From: Iris pallida | Taxonomy: Eukaryota; Streptophyta; Magnoliopsida; Asparagales; Iridaceae | Assembly (NCBI GenBank): GCA_029216955.1 | Contig: JANAVB010015604.1 | Location: 62,001-126,000, forward strand | Direction of reading: 5' to 3' | Length of the DNA: 64,000 nt | Shown: in pieces, positions 32,701-42,675 of the stretch | How the letters are laid out: the number at the start of each line of letters is the position of its first letter | Position numbering within the stretch: position 1 is the first letter of the stretch | Translations under genes and position numbers: made by a program | The notes under the pieces: generated by a model | The model's database searches: none | What the model saw: the letters and a program-made list of their open reading frames with translations, nothing else | What the model was told of the DNA's origin: nothing

Positions 32701-34420
32701 GAGGCAGGCATGAGCCTACCGGCGGAGAGGTAACCTTTTCTGTAAAGAGAGCGGCTGTCGGTCCCCGTAGGCTGCTTATTACGGAGAAGGGTGAGGGTGT
32801 AGACGATGTTCCGGAGGTAAGTCCAAGTCGGAGTTATATCTTTGTTGTAGCTTTATTTCCTTTTGGTGATATGACTTGATCATTTTTCTTTGTAGGCGTC
32901 TGACGAACCAGGCTCTCCTGAACCATCTGCTGCCTCAGTAGTTGATCCGGCCCTTGCCGCTTTGATTAGCGACATGTGTGCCGCGGTCCTCTCTGCGGGG
33001 GCTCTCTCAGCGGCGGCTAAGGACTCCCAAGCTGCTGAGGCCCCAGCCCGGGGTGACGAAAGTTTCCTTGGGCCCGTCTCCGAGATTTCCGGACTTCAGT
33101 GAGATGACGCCATCCTCGGTGCATCCCCTCCCGAGGATGCAAGGGCGGATGAGTCTTTTATTCCTGACTCGAAGGCTGTTGGTGAAGAGGTTGTGATGGC
33201 TGTAGGCGAACCTCAGCCTCCACATTCCTCCACTGGTAAGCTGAGCCACATATTAACCACCGAGGGGGCTTATTTGCTCTATCAGCATATCCTTCGGGTC
33301 AAGTCGATTCATGGTTGCCTTGGCCGTGCAGGTCCTGACCCTTTATCTCCTGCCGCTGATGTTCTTGGGGAAGGCCCGGTCTACCGTGATCAGGGGAAAA
33401 GGAGCATTTTCTCCCCTTCGTCATCGCATGTTGAGGGACATCCTGCCAGCTCTGGGCAGATGGGGATGGAGTTGGTGCTGGCCCCGGCCTCGTCTTCGGC
33501 TGCTTATACGGCTCCGGAGATTGACTTCTCGACCCTGCCGAGCATCCAAATTCTGCTGGCCGCTGAAGAGGAATTGACCCGATGTTCAAGCGTCCTTCCG
33601 TGCGGAGTTGGTTTCTCTTATGGCAGGAGCGGCAGATTCCGTCGCGTCTTCTTCCGTGCTACCAGCCACACTCCCGTTGACACCGGTTTCCTCGGAGGCT
33701 CTGAACGAGGTGACGCAGGATGTGGTCGACAGCTTCTATCGCCACTTAGGGAGGGGTATAAACGCTGCCGTGGAACGGGGGGTCCCTTTTTCTCTGTCTC
33801 TACGGGGAGCTCAGGGCCAAATTAACACTCTGAAGGGTCTTCCTGGCGGGCTGGGGTTAGCAGCGCTCCTGGAGCCTAAGTTGACAGAGGCTGATCAGCT
33901 TGTGACCCAACTGCTGGCAGTACGGCAGGCTGGCTTGCCCGCCGCGACTGAACGGGAGCGGAGCTTCCTGGTCGCTTCTAGGGACAGGATTAAGCTCGCT
34001 CGGGAAACTGCCGGACCGGCTGTGCAGGAGGACCTTGACAAGTTCTCCGTCTCTTATGACCGACTAGGTCGTCGGAGTCAGGCTTATAGAGCCCGGGAAG
34101 AATCTGCCTCTCGTAGAGTAGCTGATACGAAGGAGCGGATTCTCGCACTCCAGAAGGAGTTGGCCTTCTTAGAGTCAGAGCGGGAGGCTGCTCGTGCAGA
34201 ACAAGAGTTGATTGCTCGAGAGGCCGAGGGGATTTCCCGATCCTCTGTCAACCTGGAGCGGGCCTTCAAGAAGTTTGAGGACAACTGGCGAGCCTATGCT
34301 CATCTGGAGGATGCGGTGGTGTTGAATCAGGAAGCGGAGCGCCGAGCCAGACAGAAGCTTGAGCGGTCGGTTGCCTTGATAAAGGACCGTCTTACGGCGT
34401 TATGTGCTCCAGAGCAGTAA
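29729..34420 (+). pseudogene. Antisense gene in Tat element, plant-mobile-domain-like, 4 exons
   Basis: Exon 1 (29729-29870) gives MAPKKAAASKAAKGK, a basic NLS-like start, and ends at GTAAGAG; intron to CCAG 30349. Exon 2 (30350-32816) carries a plant mobile domain-like core (FMALLEMYNHRMGTFF, PVGELGLALHEMYAVSKLP, then PYHYLLGW) and an acidic Ser-rich linker. Intron 32817-32895 is GTAAGT...TTGTAG. Exon 3 is 32896-33235, intron 33236-33331, exon 4 33332-34420, ending in a charged coiled coil (KERILALQKELAFLESERE) and a stop at 34418. Four lesions: TAG 30625, a frameshift with TAG near 31795, TGA 33100, a frameshift near 33578. Antisense ORFs of this kind are known in Tat elements (for example Grande); their role is unknown. 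Confidence 0.75.
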
Positions 34421-34429
34421 TCGGCTTTC

Positions 34430-35690
34430 TGTCTTCTTCTTCTTCTCTCTTTCTCTCTTTTTTTTCTTTTTAATTTTTGCAAGGGGGTGTGATCCCTGCT
34501 GATGTAGCCCTTTGATTTTCGAATAAATGAGCATGTTTCAACTCATCTTCTCTTTCTTCCACTTGGGTGTTTATGGAATTTGGACTTGCTGGGGGATTTA
34601 TTTGTGGACCTGTTATCGTAGGCGTACCTTGGTTTCAGGTACGGATAACAGTTTAGATAGGATGTCCGGGACAGCCACGACAAAGTGGTCATGGATGTTC
34701 TCGGTACTGGGGAAAGGAATACCGTAGAGCAGCTGGGCTCCCGGGGCATGGTAAGATGGTGGATTTATGCTAAGAAGCTTAGCGAATGAATATTTGTGGA
34801 CCTATTACCCTTGGCGTACCCTAGTTCAGGATGCGGATAATGGGGTGAAAGGGAACCGATCATATTTGCTCAGAGGTTATGATGACATGGCAAACATAAA
34901 GGTTTTATCGTGAAATCTTCCTGCTCAGCGGTAATGAGAACATGGCAGGAGAGACTTTACGGAAGCTATTTGTGGTCAACAGAGGACATTTGTGGTCAAC
35001 AGAGGACATTTGTGGTCAACAGAGGACATTTGTGGTCAACATGGGACATTTGTGGACCTATTATCCTTGTCGTACTCCGGTTGTGGGTACAGATAATAGG
35101 TTAAAAGAGGATCGACATACTTGCTCAGAGGTAATGTGGACATGACAAATATGACGATTTCTTCGACGGAGCCTTCCCACTCAGAGGTAGTGAGGACATG
35201 GCAGGAGTGGGCTCAATGAAGATTGGGTACATAGAACGACTCAGAGGTAGGAGAACGTGGAAGTTCTATGTGAGGGGGCGGTTTGTTTTTGGTGGAAGTG
35301 AAGACGACTCAGAGGTAATGAGGACATGGTCGTTTCGAAAATTGGTGGATCGACTACCCTTTTTGTGTACTGGGAGTGCGGGTAGTGAATCCTGAGGGAG
35401 GATCTCTGCCAGGAAGAAAGTTCAGAGGTATAATCATACTTGACTTACTATCTGAAAGAGTGACCGGAATGTAAGTTCAGAGGCACCAGCTGGTACATAA
35501 CTTGGTAATTTGGACTATTGAGGGAGTGGGAGTTCAGCGGCACCAGCGGGTGCATGGCTCGATAATCTGAAATAGGGTGGATGAGAGTTCAGTGGTACTA
35601 AAGGGGTACATGACTCGATAATCTGGAGAATGATAGATGAGAGTTTAGTGGTACTAAAGGGGTACATGACTCGATAATCTGGAGAATGAT
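34430..35690. repeat. Tandem-repeat region between antisense gene and integrase
   Basis: At 34969-35055 a 20 bp unit (TTTGTGGTCAACAGAGGACA) is repeated about four times. A larger unit starting TTTGTGGACCTRTTAYC appears near 34598, 34791 and 35046. CTCAGAGGTAATGAGGACATGG occurs near 34925, 35107, 35177, 35239 and 35310. At 35530-35690 a 57 bp unit (GGTACTAAAGGGGTACATGA, TCTGGAGAATGAT) repeats. Such regions in Tat elements are known seeds of satellite DNA. Confidence 0.85.
34522..34527 (+). terminator. Poly(A) signal of the antisense gene
   Basis: AATAAA about 100 bp after the stop at 34418-34420, preceded by a long T/C-rich stretch (34428-34480). Position and strand suit a plant near-upstream element. 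Confidence 0.5.
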
Positions 35691-35692
35691 GT

Positions 35693-36553
35693 TCAAACAT
35701 AGTATTTCTTCAGGAACTTGCCGTTGACGGGCAACATGAGCAAATCTTCGTTCTGCTTAGCGAGGCGGTAGGCGCCGTTGGAGAACACGGTCTCAATGAC
35801 AAATGGACCTTCCCATTTTGGCTGGAACTTACCGGTGGTCTTGTGAGTCATGACCATCGGCCTCCGGACTGCCAGAACAAGATCGCCCACTTGGAATGTT
35901 CTGATTTTAACTTTCTTGTTGAAGGCTCCGGAGATGCGTGCTTGGTATAGCTCGATCCTTTGCTGAGCTAGGAGGCGCTTTTCATCTAAAGCCTCCAACT
36001 CTTGTAGTCGTCGTCGGTAGTTATCGTCCGTCGTCAATTGATAAGTGAGGGCGACGCGGAGTGAGGGGATCTGAGTCTCCAAAGGGGGGACTGCCTCGCT
36101 CCCGTACACCAGAGAGAATGGTGTATTCCCGGTGGCTGTTCGAACCGTGGTACGATAAGCCCATAAGCACTCGCCGAGCTTCTCGTTCCAGTCGCGTTTG
36201 TTGGAGGTGACGAACTTCTTGAGGAGCTTGATGATTGTTTTGTTGAATGCCTCTGCCAACCCGTTTGCTGCCGGGTTGTATGATGTCGAAGCGACATTCT
36301 GAATGCGGTGCTTATCGCATAATCGGTAGAATGCATGGCTTATAAACTGTGGACCATTATCATGGATGATTCTTCGTGGTAGTCCGAAGCGGTAGATAAC
36401 GTGATGCTTAAGGAAGCTGATCACGTTTGAAGTTTTAACTTCTGTGAGTGGGACAGCTTCCGCCCATTTGGAGAAATAATTAGTGATCGCAAGTATAAAG
36501 CGATGTCCTCGGGAGGAAGGTGGGGTGATTGGACCAATGATATCCATTCCCAT
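35693..36553 (-). pseudogene. pol: Tat integrase catalytic core and C-terminus
   Basis: 286 codons. DDE residues in GMDIIGPITPP, IIHDNGPQF and NGLAEAFNKTI at normal spacing; the C-terminal GPF-like module is KWEGPFVIETVFSNGAYRL, ending GKFLKKYYV and a stop. It is separated from the zinc-finger half by a single-base frameshift near 36553: the upstream frame runs AWEWISL where this frame has the expected GMDIIGP. Otherwise intact. Confidence 0.93.
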
Positions 36554-39500
36554 GCTTCGAATGGCCAGGACGCTACTGTCGGATGTAGAAATTCAGATGG
36601 TTGGTGAATGAAATCCGCGTGGACTTGGCAGGCCTTGCATTTTCCGGCATAATCTATTGCATCAGCCACCATCGTGGGCCAGTAGTAGCCCATCCGGCGA
36701 AGGCGGTCTTGCAGCTTAGGGCCAGGCTGATGGGCCCCGCAGACACCGTCATGAGCCTCTCGTATTGCTTCTTTGGCTTCTGCGTTCGACAAGCACCGGA
36801 GTAGTAATCCGTCGTAGGAGCGGCGATACAGCATTTTCGTCTCTGTATCGTAGAAGAACCTGAGAGAACGCCGTCTGATAGAAGTAGCCTCCTTCAGGTT
36901 CTCGGGCAGGATGTCGTAGACCACGAAGTCTATGAATGGTTGTCTCCAGTCTGGCACTTCGTCGATCATCTGAGCAGAATAACTCGCCATGGCTTGAACG
37001 TTGTTCTTGGGATAGACCAGTTCGTGACCTATTACGTCAACCGAATGATGAGCTTGGTTCGGTACTGCTAAGGAAGCGACAAGGCCTGCTAGGGCATCGG
37101 CTTCGATATTTTGGAGTCTGGGGACGTGTTCGATGAAGAATCCCTCGAATGATGAGATAATGTTGATCGTAATTTGATGGTAGGGGATCATGTCTTCATG
37201 GCGAACCTCGTATGAGCCCCTGATCTGATTGACGATTAGTTGGCAGTCGCCGTATGCTTCAAGGTATTCTACCCCCAGCTCTTTTGCAAGTTGGAGGCCA
37301 ATGACCAGAGCATTATATTCGGCCACATTGTTGGAGCAGGGTTCCGTGAGGGAGTAGGCGCGATTGATCACCAGCCCAGTAGGAGAAATTAATACCGCTC
37401 CGACCCCGACGACGATGTTTCCCTTGGGTCCGGTCCTTGAGGCGCCATCTAAGAACATTCGCCATATGTTATCGTGGGTGGCTGTATTCGAATCGGCGAC
37501 CTCGTCTGGGATTTCTTCGTATATTCTGGATGATTCCGATCCTGGATGGGCCGCCAAAAAGTCTGCCAGGGCTTGACCTTTGACAGCCTTCTGCGGGACG
37601 AAGACCATATGATAGGGGGACAGCAATATCGCCCATGTAGCGAGGTGGGAGCTGAGTGCCCCTGGTTTAGTCATGAGGACTCTGAGGGGGTTGACTCGCG
37701 AGATCACATGTATGGTTTGTCCTGTGACATAGTGCCGCATCTTTTGAATAGCGAATACCAGGGCGAGACACTCCTTTTCTACGGCGGTGTATCGATGTTC
37801 TGGTCCGATCATCATCCGGCTGAGATAATATATGGCCTGCTCGTGGCCTGCATCGTTATTTTGTGCTAGCAGGGCACCAAAGGAGTGTTCCATTGCTCGT
37901 ACGTAGAACATGAATAGTTTTCCGGGGACCGGGGCCACCAGGACTGGGGGATTCGACAAATATTCTTTGATGTCGTCGAAAGCACGCTGGCATTCCTCGT
38001 CCCATGCGAATGAGACTCCCTTCTTCATGAGGTGTGTGAACGGTCGGCATCGCCCGGAGAGGTTGGAAATGAACCTTCTGATGTAAGCTAGCCTCCCTTG
38101 GAGGCCTCTAAGTTCGCGGAGATTTTTTGGGGGACCCATCTCCATGATTGCCTTCGTCTTCTCAGGGTCTACATGGATGCCCCGTGCCGTGATGATGAAG
38201 CCTAAGAATTTTCCGCTGGATACGCCCAAGAATGATTTCGTAGGGTTCATCTTCAGGTTGTGGGCTCTCATCAAGTCGAATACCATTCTCAGGTCTTGCA
38301 GATGATCTTTCTTATGGCGACTCTTGACGGCGATGTCGTCGACATAGCATTCTACTATTTTGCGTAAATGCTCTCGAAAAATGATACTCATGGCCCGCTG
38401 ATATGTAGCGCCAGCATTCTTCAGACCAAATGGCATGACTGTGTAGCAGTATGTACCAATCGGCGTTCGGAATGATGTGTACTTTTTGTCGTCGGGAGAC
38501 ATCTTGATTTGATTATACCCCAAGAATCCATCCATGAATGACATACGTTTGAAGCCGCATGTGTTGTCGATCATGATGTCTGTGATGGAAAGGGGAAATT
38601 CATCTTTGGGGCATGCCTCGTTCAGGTTGCGAAAGTCGATGCAGATTCGAATCTTCCAATTCTTCTTGAGGACGGGTACTATATTGGCGACCCAATCAGG
38701 ATGTTGCTCTTCACGAATGAAACCGCTGGCTATTAACTTGTTGACTTCAGTTTCGATCGCATCCATGACACCTGGGCGGAAGCGTCGTTGTTGCTGCTTG
38801 ACTGGCTTTGCATCTGGCCGTATATTGAGTTTGTGGAGAGCGATGTCAGGATTTAATCCCGGCATGTCTTCATAGCTCCAGGCAAACACATCAATGTATT
38901 CTCTGACGAGCGCTAACAGCGATTCTCGTTCTTCGTCAGTTAGGCTTTTACTGATAAAGATCGGTTTTGGAGAAGATTCACTGCCGAGATCCACTTGTAT
39001 GACCTCATCTTCGGTAGGAGGTTCTCTCAGTTCGAACCGCTTTTCCCATTGTGCGTCTAATTGCTGGGCCCATGGTTCTAGCTCAAGGATTTCGGGGATG
39101 TCTTCGTCTTTCTCGTAAGCGTCGGTGAATGCCATGTTGACTGACATGACTTGTCTTAACACATCTCCGATGCTGGTATCTGAGTCGGAAGTCGGTGATC
39201 CGGTTGAATGTGACTGCCAGTCGCATTCTTTATTTGAGCTTTCAGGGGTCGTAGTAGGCGTTACATACCCTAAACCGCATCGGGTTTTGTTATAGTAGTT
39301 CCGTAGTTTGCCCGCCGGGGCTGGCGTCTTCAAAGGTAATCGTCGTCCAGTGCCGTAGTTCAGTCCTGGCGTTGTCTCTAGATCATACCCCTGTTTCTGC
39401 ATGAGATATTTGGATTGAGGGCTATAGAGATACAGAGGCAGTCTTCCGGCATCTGACCCGAAGTCGACTTCTTCCATAGCGGAGGGATGTGGATTGTTCG

Positions 39501-42500
39501 TCCGGCCGAAGATGATCGGGTGGTCCCCTTCCTTGACTATTCGGTAAGTGTCTTCTACTGGAGTAAGTCGGATGGCGGTGTACACGTTTGTCACCTGTGT
39601 ATGTAGGTGAGTGCCTATACCGTGTTCCATAGCATACATTGTACATAGCTTATTGAGCTCGGTGTAGTTCAAAGATAACCCTTTATTAATGAAGTAAGGT
39701 ATCTTTTCTAGAGGGATTACATCATCTGCGGAAGGGGTATCAGAGTGGGCAGCCACATACTTGGCCAATTCTGGTTCTTCTTCGGCCACCCCCTGTATAA
39801 ATGAAGACTGAGAGGACGACCTAGTCAGCTTGATCTTCAGAGGCTCAACTGGCGGAGCAGATCGTGGAGTTGTTGGTAAACTAGCAACCCCCAGTTTGGT
39901 ACTTGATGTGAGGCGAGGGGTGGCTGGTTCGCTAGAAGTGTCAGACCTTGCATCGGGGTGAAGAATCTTCTTGGGAAGGCGTATTGTGAGCGGTCTGTCG
40001 GAGGGATTGGGCTTCTCCGTTTGGAGCTGACCGACTCTCGGTAGTCTGATGGTAAGTGGCCCTGTTATGGGTCTCGGCGCTTGGCCGGACCTTGGCAGCC
40101 GGATACTCATTTGTTCTTCTTGTGCGGAGAGACTGATTGCATCCTTACGCAGAGTGGCCGTAAGGGGTGCGGAATTGCCCGGTTTGTGAGCCTGAAGGTG
40201 GATCGTTAGAGGTTCTTCTGATCCTGTAGCCGTTTTGTTGTGAGCTTGCACATCTTCTTCGACCAGATGCTTCTTTGATTTTTCGTACAGACAGGAGTCT
40301 GAGTAATAAGATTCGACCCCCTTGAAGGGATCAATATCGGCAAACTTTGTCCTCACGAAGCCGTGCTTATCGACATATTTGAAGCACTGGTGTAGCGTGG
40401 AAGGCACGATCATGTAATCGTGTATCCAAGGCCGACCCAGAAGGATATTGTAAGAAGTGTCGGCATCTATGACATAACAGGTGACTTCTGATTGGAGATC
40501 GCCGGTCTGACACTTCAAACGGATCTTCCCTATTGGGTAGCTCCTGCCCGAATTAAAACCGCTAATGGCGGTGCTTGTAGGTATCAGGCGATGCATCGGA
40601 ATGCGAAGATGATGTAGCAGACCCTTCGGAATGATGCTTATAGAGGACCCAGGATCAATATGCATTCGGTCCACCTTTACGTCGCCGATGTATCCAGTGT
40701 AGTATAGCGGGCGATCATGCAGGTTAGTTTTGATGAGCATATCTTGCGGAGAGAAGACGATGTTGGGCATTGCTCCCGTACACGCACTATCTTGGAGCTC
40801 TGCAGGTTGGTTATCGCCCGTGAGGTTGACCTGAGCCAAGTATGCGTCGGCATTTTGGAGCGCCTCACTTAAAGCCGTGCGGACATCCTTTGAGAGCCTG
40901 AAGAGTTCATATAAGGACAATTTGGCCGGGGTATTAGCTAATTGCGCTAAGATGTCGAAGTTGTAGGGCCTCTCCAACCCCTGAGGTGTCTCCTTCCGGA
41001 GGGACTTGTCGAAGCGAGTCTCCTTCGGCCTAGGCTTGTCGGTCGTCGAAGACTGAGCCGGTCCCGGAGCATCATTGGTAGGGGGCGGATGATCATCAGT
41101 CGCACTTTCGGTCACCGGTTGGGCTTGTGTTCCGGATCGAGTAGTGACGGCCGAGACTTCCTCTTCTTCCGCCGAGGCAGTGCGGCAGGATCTGACTTTT
41201 TCACTTTTCCTTTTAGAAGGTGGAGAGGGCTGAGTTACCTCGTGGACTAGGTCCGGTTGGACCCACATGATTTCCCCTCGTGATGTGGTGAGGGGTACTA
41301 GACCAGCGGCTTGATCGCGAGCAGGCGGCAGATTAGCAATCTCTATTATTGCCAGAGGGATGGGTATAACCCCGTCCTGAGTCTCTGTTGGAGGAAAGCT
41401 GTCGAATTGTACGGACACCATGTTGGCTGCCACGGTTACCTCTTCGAAATCGATGGCCAGGGCGTTCGAATCGATGAGGTTTTGGATATACCGTTTCAGT
41501 TGGTAGCAGTCATGTGTCGCATGGTGGACGTAGCGATGGTAATGGCAGAACTTTGGGTTCTCCAGATCAGCCGGCCGAGGCTCCCGTCTTGGTGGAGGAA
41601 GCTGAATCCTATCTCCTTGTATAAGCATGTCCAAGATAGGCTTGACGTGGCCGTCTTCAAAGGAATAAATGATTTGAGGCCATTGTTTGTCTGCTGGCTG
41701 TGGCTCGGGCTTCTGGGATGTATCGGTCACCATAGCCTGCTTGCCTTTGTTGTCCCGGTTGTTGGAGGGGCTACCCCCATTGTCGTTGCTGGTGTTGGGA
41801 CGCTTGCTCTTGTTCTCTCCCTCCGAGATATGCAACCCCAGTTGGCGAGCCTTCTTCAATCGTTCTTCAGCACTTGTAGCACTGATGATAAAAGCCTTCC
41901 AGTCCTTGAACTGACTTTCGCCCATCCAAAGACTAATTGTTGGAAGTAGTCTCTTTTGGCAAATTTCAATCAAAGAAGAGTCCGGGTTGCCAGATGGTAA
42001 CTTCATTACGGTTTGACGAAACCGCTCAATGTAATTTCTCGTCAGTTCTTTCTCTCCTTGAACGACGTCCATGAGGGTAGACATCGTAACGTCCTGCCCT
42101 ACCTCATAGAACCTCTCCAAGAACAAGCGCTTGAAGCCAGCGAATGAGTGGATGCAATTGTCTGGCAGGTTGCGGTACCAATCGAAGGCGACTCCTTCCA
42201 ATGCCCCAATGAATAACCGCGTGAGGATAGCGTCATCATGGGGCAGATGGTCGGTAGTGACCTCAAAGTAAGTGATGTATCGACTTGCTGAAGTCTTGCC
42301 ATCATATGGGTTGATATTGAACGGCTTATATCTTGGCGGAAAGGGAACATCCCTCCATTCAGCAGGATATGGTTGCCGTATTCTGAGATCTTGAGAGTTT
42401 TTTCGGGCGTGGAACATTGCTCGGAGCTCCTGAACCTCTCTTCTTACCTCTCGGGCCTCATCTGTCGCGGTAGGGGCCGTTATCTCGGGAGGATTATTGC

Positions 42501-42642
42501 CCTGGTTTGGCGCCGCTGAATTTGAATCTACGTTGATTGCGGGACCCGTGCTTGTCTGGCCAGGTGTCACTCCCTGCAGAGTAGGAAGTGCCGTTTTGAT
42601 CTCGTCTACAGACTTGACCAAGGCATGCAATATGGCCTCCAA
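36421..42642 (-). CDS. gag-pol: Tat gag-protease-RT-RNase H-aRNase H-integrase N-terminus, 2073 codons
   Basis: Gag core about residues 105-270 (PYDGKTSASRYITYFEV, FDWYRNLP, FLERFYEVGQ), then a Cys/His motif CHYHRYVHHATHDC. Protease near 664: HIDPGSSISII with YNILLGRPW. RT near 1270-1470: WKIRICIDFRNLNEACP, MPFGLKNAGATYQR, ECYVDDIAVKS. The native RNase H (about 1560-1680) has lost catalytic positions (YVRAMEHSFG, SRVNPLR). A second, archaeal-type RNase H near 1729 is intact (FLDGASR, NVAEYNAL, YGDCQLIVNQ, IEADALAG). The integrase HHCC finger is near 1970. The frame ends by frameshift into junk after FEAWEWIS. The first codon here is TTG; the first ATG is near residue 93. Confidence 0.93.
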   Translation of the reverse strand: MEAILHALVKSVDEIKTALPTLQGVTPGQTSTGPAINVDSNSAAPNQGNNPPEITAPTATDEAREVRREVQELRAMFHARKNSQDLRIRQPYPAEWRDVPFPPRYKPFNINPYDGKTSASRYITYFEVTTDHLPHDDAILTRLFIGALEGVAFDWYRNLPDNCIHSFAGFKRLFLERFYEVGQDVTMSTLMDVVQGEKELTRNYIERFRQTVMKLPSGNPDSSLIEICQKRLLPTISLWMGESQFKDWKAFIISATSAEERLKKARQLGLHISEGENKSKRPNTSNDNGGSPSNNRDNKGKQAMVTDTSQKPEPQPADKQWPQIIYSFEDGHVKPILDMLIQGDRIQLPPPRREPRPADLENPKFCHYHRYVHHATHDCYQLKRYIQNLIDSNALAIDFEEVTVAANMVSVQFDSFPPTETQDGVIPIPLAIIEIANLPPARDQAAGLVPLTTSRGEIMWVQPDLVHEVTQPSPPSKRKSEKVRSCRTASAEEEEVSAVTTRSGTQAQPVTESATDDHPPPTNDAPGPAQSSTTDKPRPKETRFDKSLRKETPQGLERPYNFDILAQLANTPAKLSLYELFRLSKDVRTALSEALQNADAYLAQVNLTGDNQPAELQDSACTGAMPNIVFSPQDMLIKTNLHDRPLYYTGYIGDVKVDRMHIDPGSSISIIPKGLLHHLRIPMHRLIPTSTAISGFNSGRSYPIGKIRLKCQTGDLQSEVTCYVIDADTSYNILLGRPWIHDYMIVPSTLHQCFKYVDKHGFVRTKFADIDPFKGVESYYSDSCLYEKSKKHLVEEDVQAHNKTATGSEEPLTIHLQAHKPGNSAPLTATLRKDAISLSAQEEQMSIRLPRSGQAPRPITGPLTIRLPRVGQLQTEKPNPSDRPLTIRLPKKILHPDARSDTSSEPATPRLTSSTKLGVASLPTTPRSAPPVEPLKIKLTRSSSQSSFIQGVAEEEPELAKYVAAHSDTPSADDVIPLEKIPYFINKGLSLNYTELNKLCTMYAMEHGIGTHLHTQVTNVYTAIRLTPVEDTYRIVKEGDHPIIFGRTNNPHPSAMEEVDFGSDAGRLPLYLYSPQSKYLMQKQGYDLETTPGLNYGTGRRLPLKTPAPAGKLRNYYNKTRCGLGYVTPTTTPESSNKECDWQSHSTGSPTSDSDTSIGDVLRQVMSVNMAFTDAYEKDEDIPEILELEPWAQQLDAQWEKRFELREPPTEDEVIQVDLGSESSPKPIFISKSLTDEERESLLALVREYIDVFAWSYEDMPGLNPDIALHKLNIRPDAKPVKQQQRRFRPGVMDAIETEVNKLIASGFIREEQHPDWVANIVPVLKKNWKIRICIDFRNLNEACPKDEFPLSITDIMIDNTCGFKRMSFMDGFLGYNQIKMSPDDKKYTSFRTPIGTYCYTVMPFGLKNAGATYQRAMSIIFREHLRKIVECYVDDIAVKSRHKKDHLQDLRMVFDLMRAHNLKMNPTKSFLGVSSGKFLGFIITARGIHVDPEKTKAIMEMGPPKNLRELRGLQGRLAYIRRFISNLSGRCRPFTHLMKKGVSFAWDEECQRAFDDIKEYLSNPPVLVAPVPGKLFMFYVRAMEHSFGALLAQNNDAGHEQAIYYLSRMMIGPEHRYTAVEKECLALVFAIQKMRHYVTGQTIHVISRVNPLRVLMTKPGALSSHLATWAILLSPYHMVFVPQKAVKGQALADFLAAHPGSESSRIYEEIPDEVADSNTATHDNIWRMFLDGASRTGPKGNIVVGVGAVLISPTGLVINRAYSLTEPCSNNVAEYNALVIGLQLAKELGVEYLEAYGDCQLIVNQIRGSYEVRHEDMIPYHQITINIISSFEGFFIEHVPRLQNIEADALAGLVASLAVPNQAHHSVDVIGHELVYPKNNVQAMASYSAQMIDEVPDWRQPFIDFVVYDILPENLKEATSIRRRSLRFFYDTETKMLYRRSYDGLLLRCLSNAEAKEAIREAHDGVCGAHQPGPKLQDRLRRMGYYWPTMVADAIDYAGKCKACQVHADFIHQPSEFLHPTVASWPFEAWEWISLVQSPHLPPEDIALYLRSLIISPNGRKLSHSQKLKLQT

Positions 42643-42675
42643 CGTGTCGATGCGCTGGCGATCGCTGGAACCGCC

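Noticed and set aside
34969..35055. Regular short direct repeats that could suggest a CRISPR-like array
   Set aside because: Head-to-tail 20 bp minisatellite without unique spacers, inside a plant retrotransposon.
41311..41949. 212-codon + strand open frame
   Set aside because: Antisense shadow of the intact Tat gag-pol frame; no domain.
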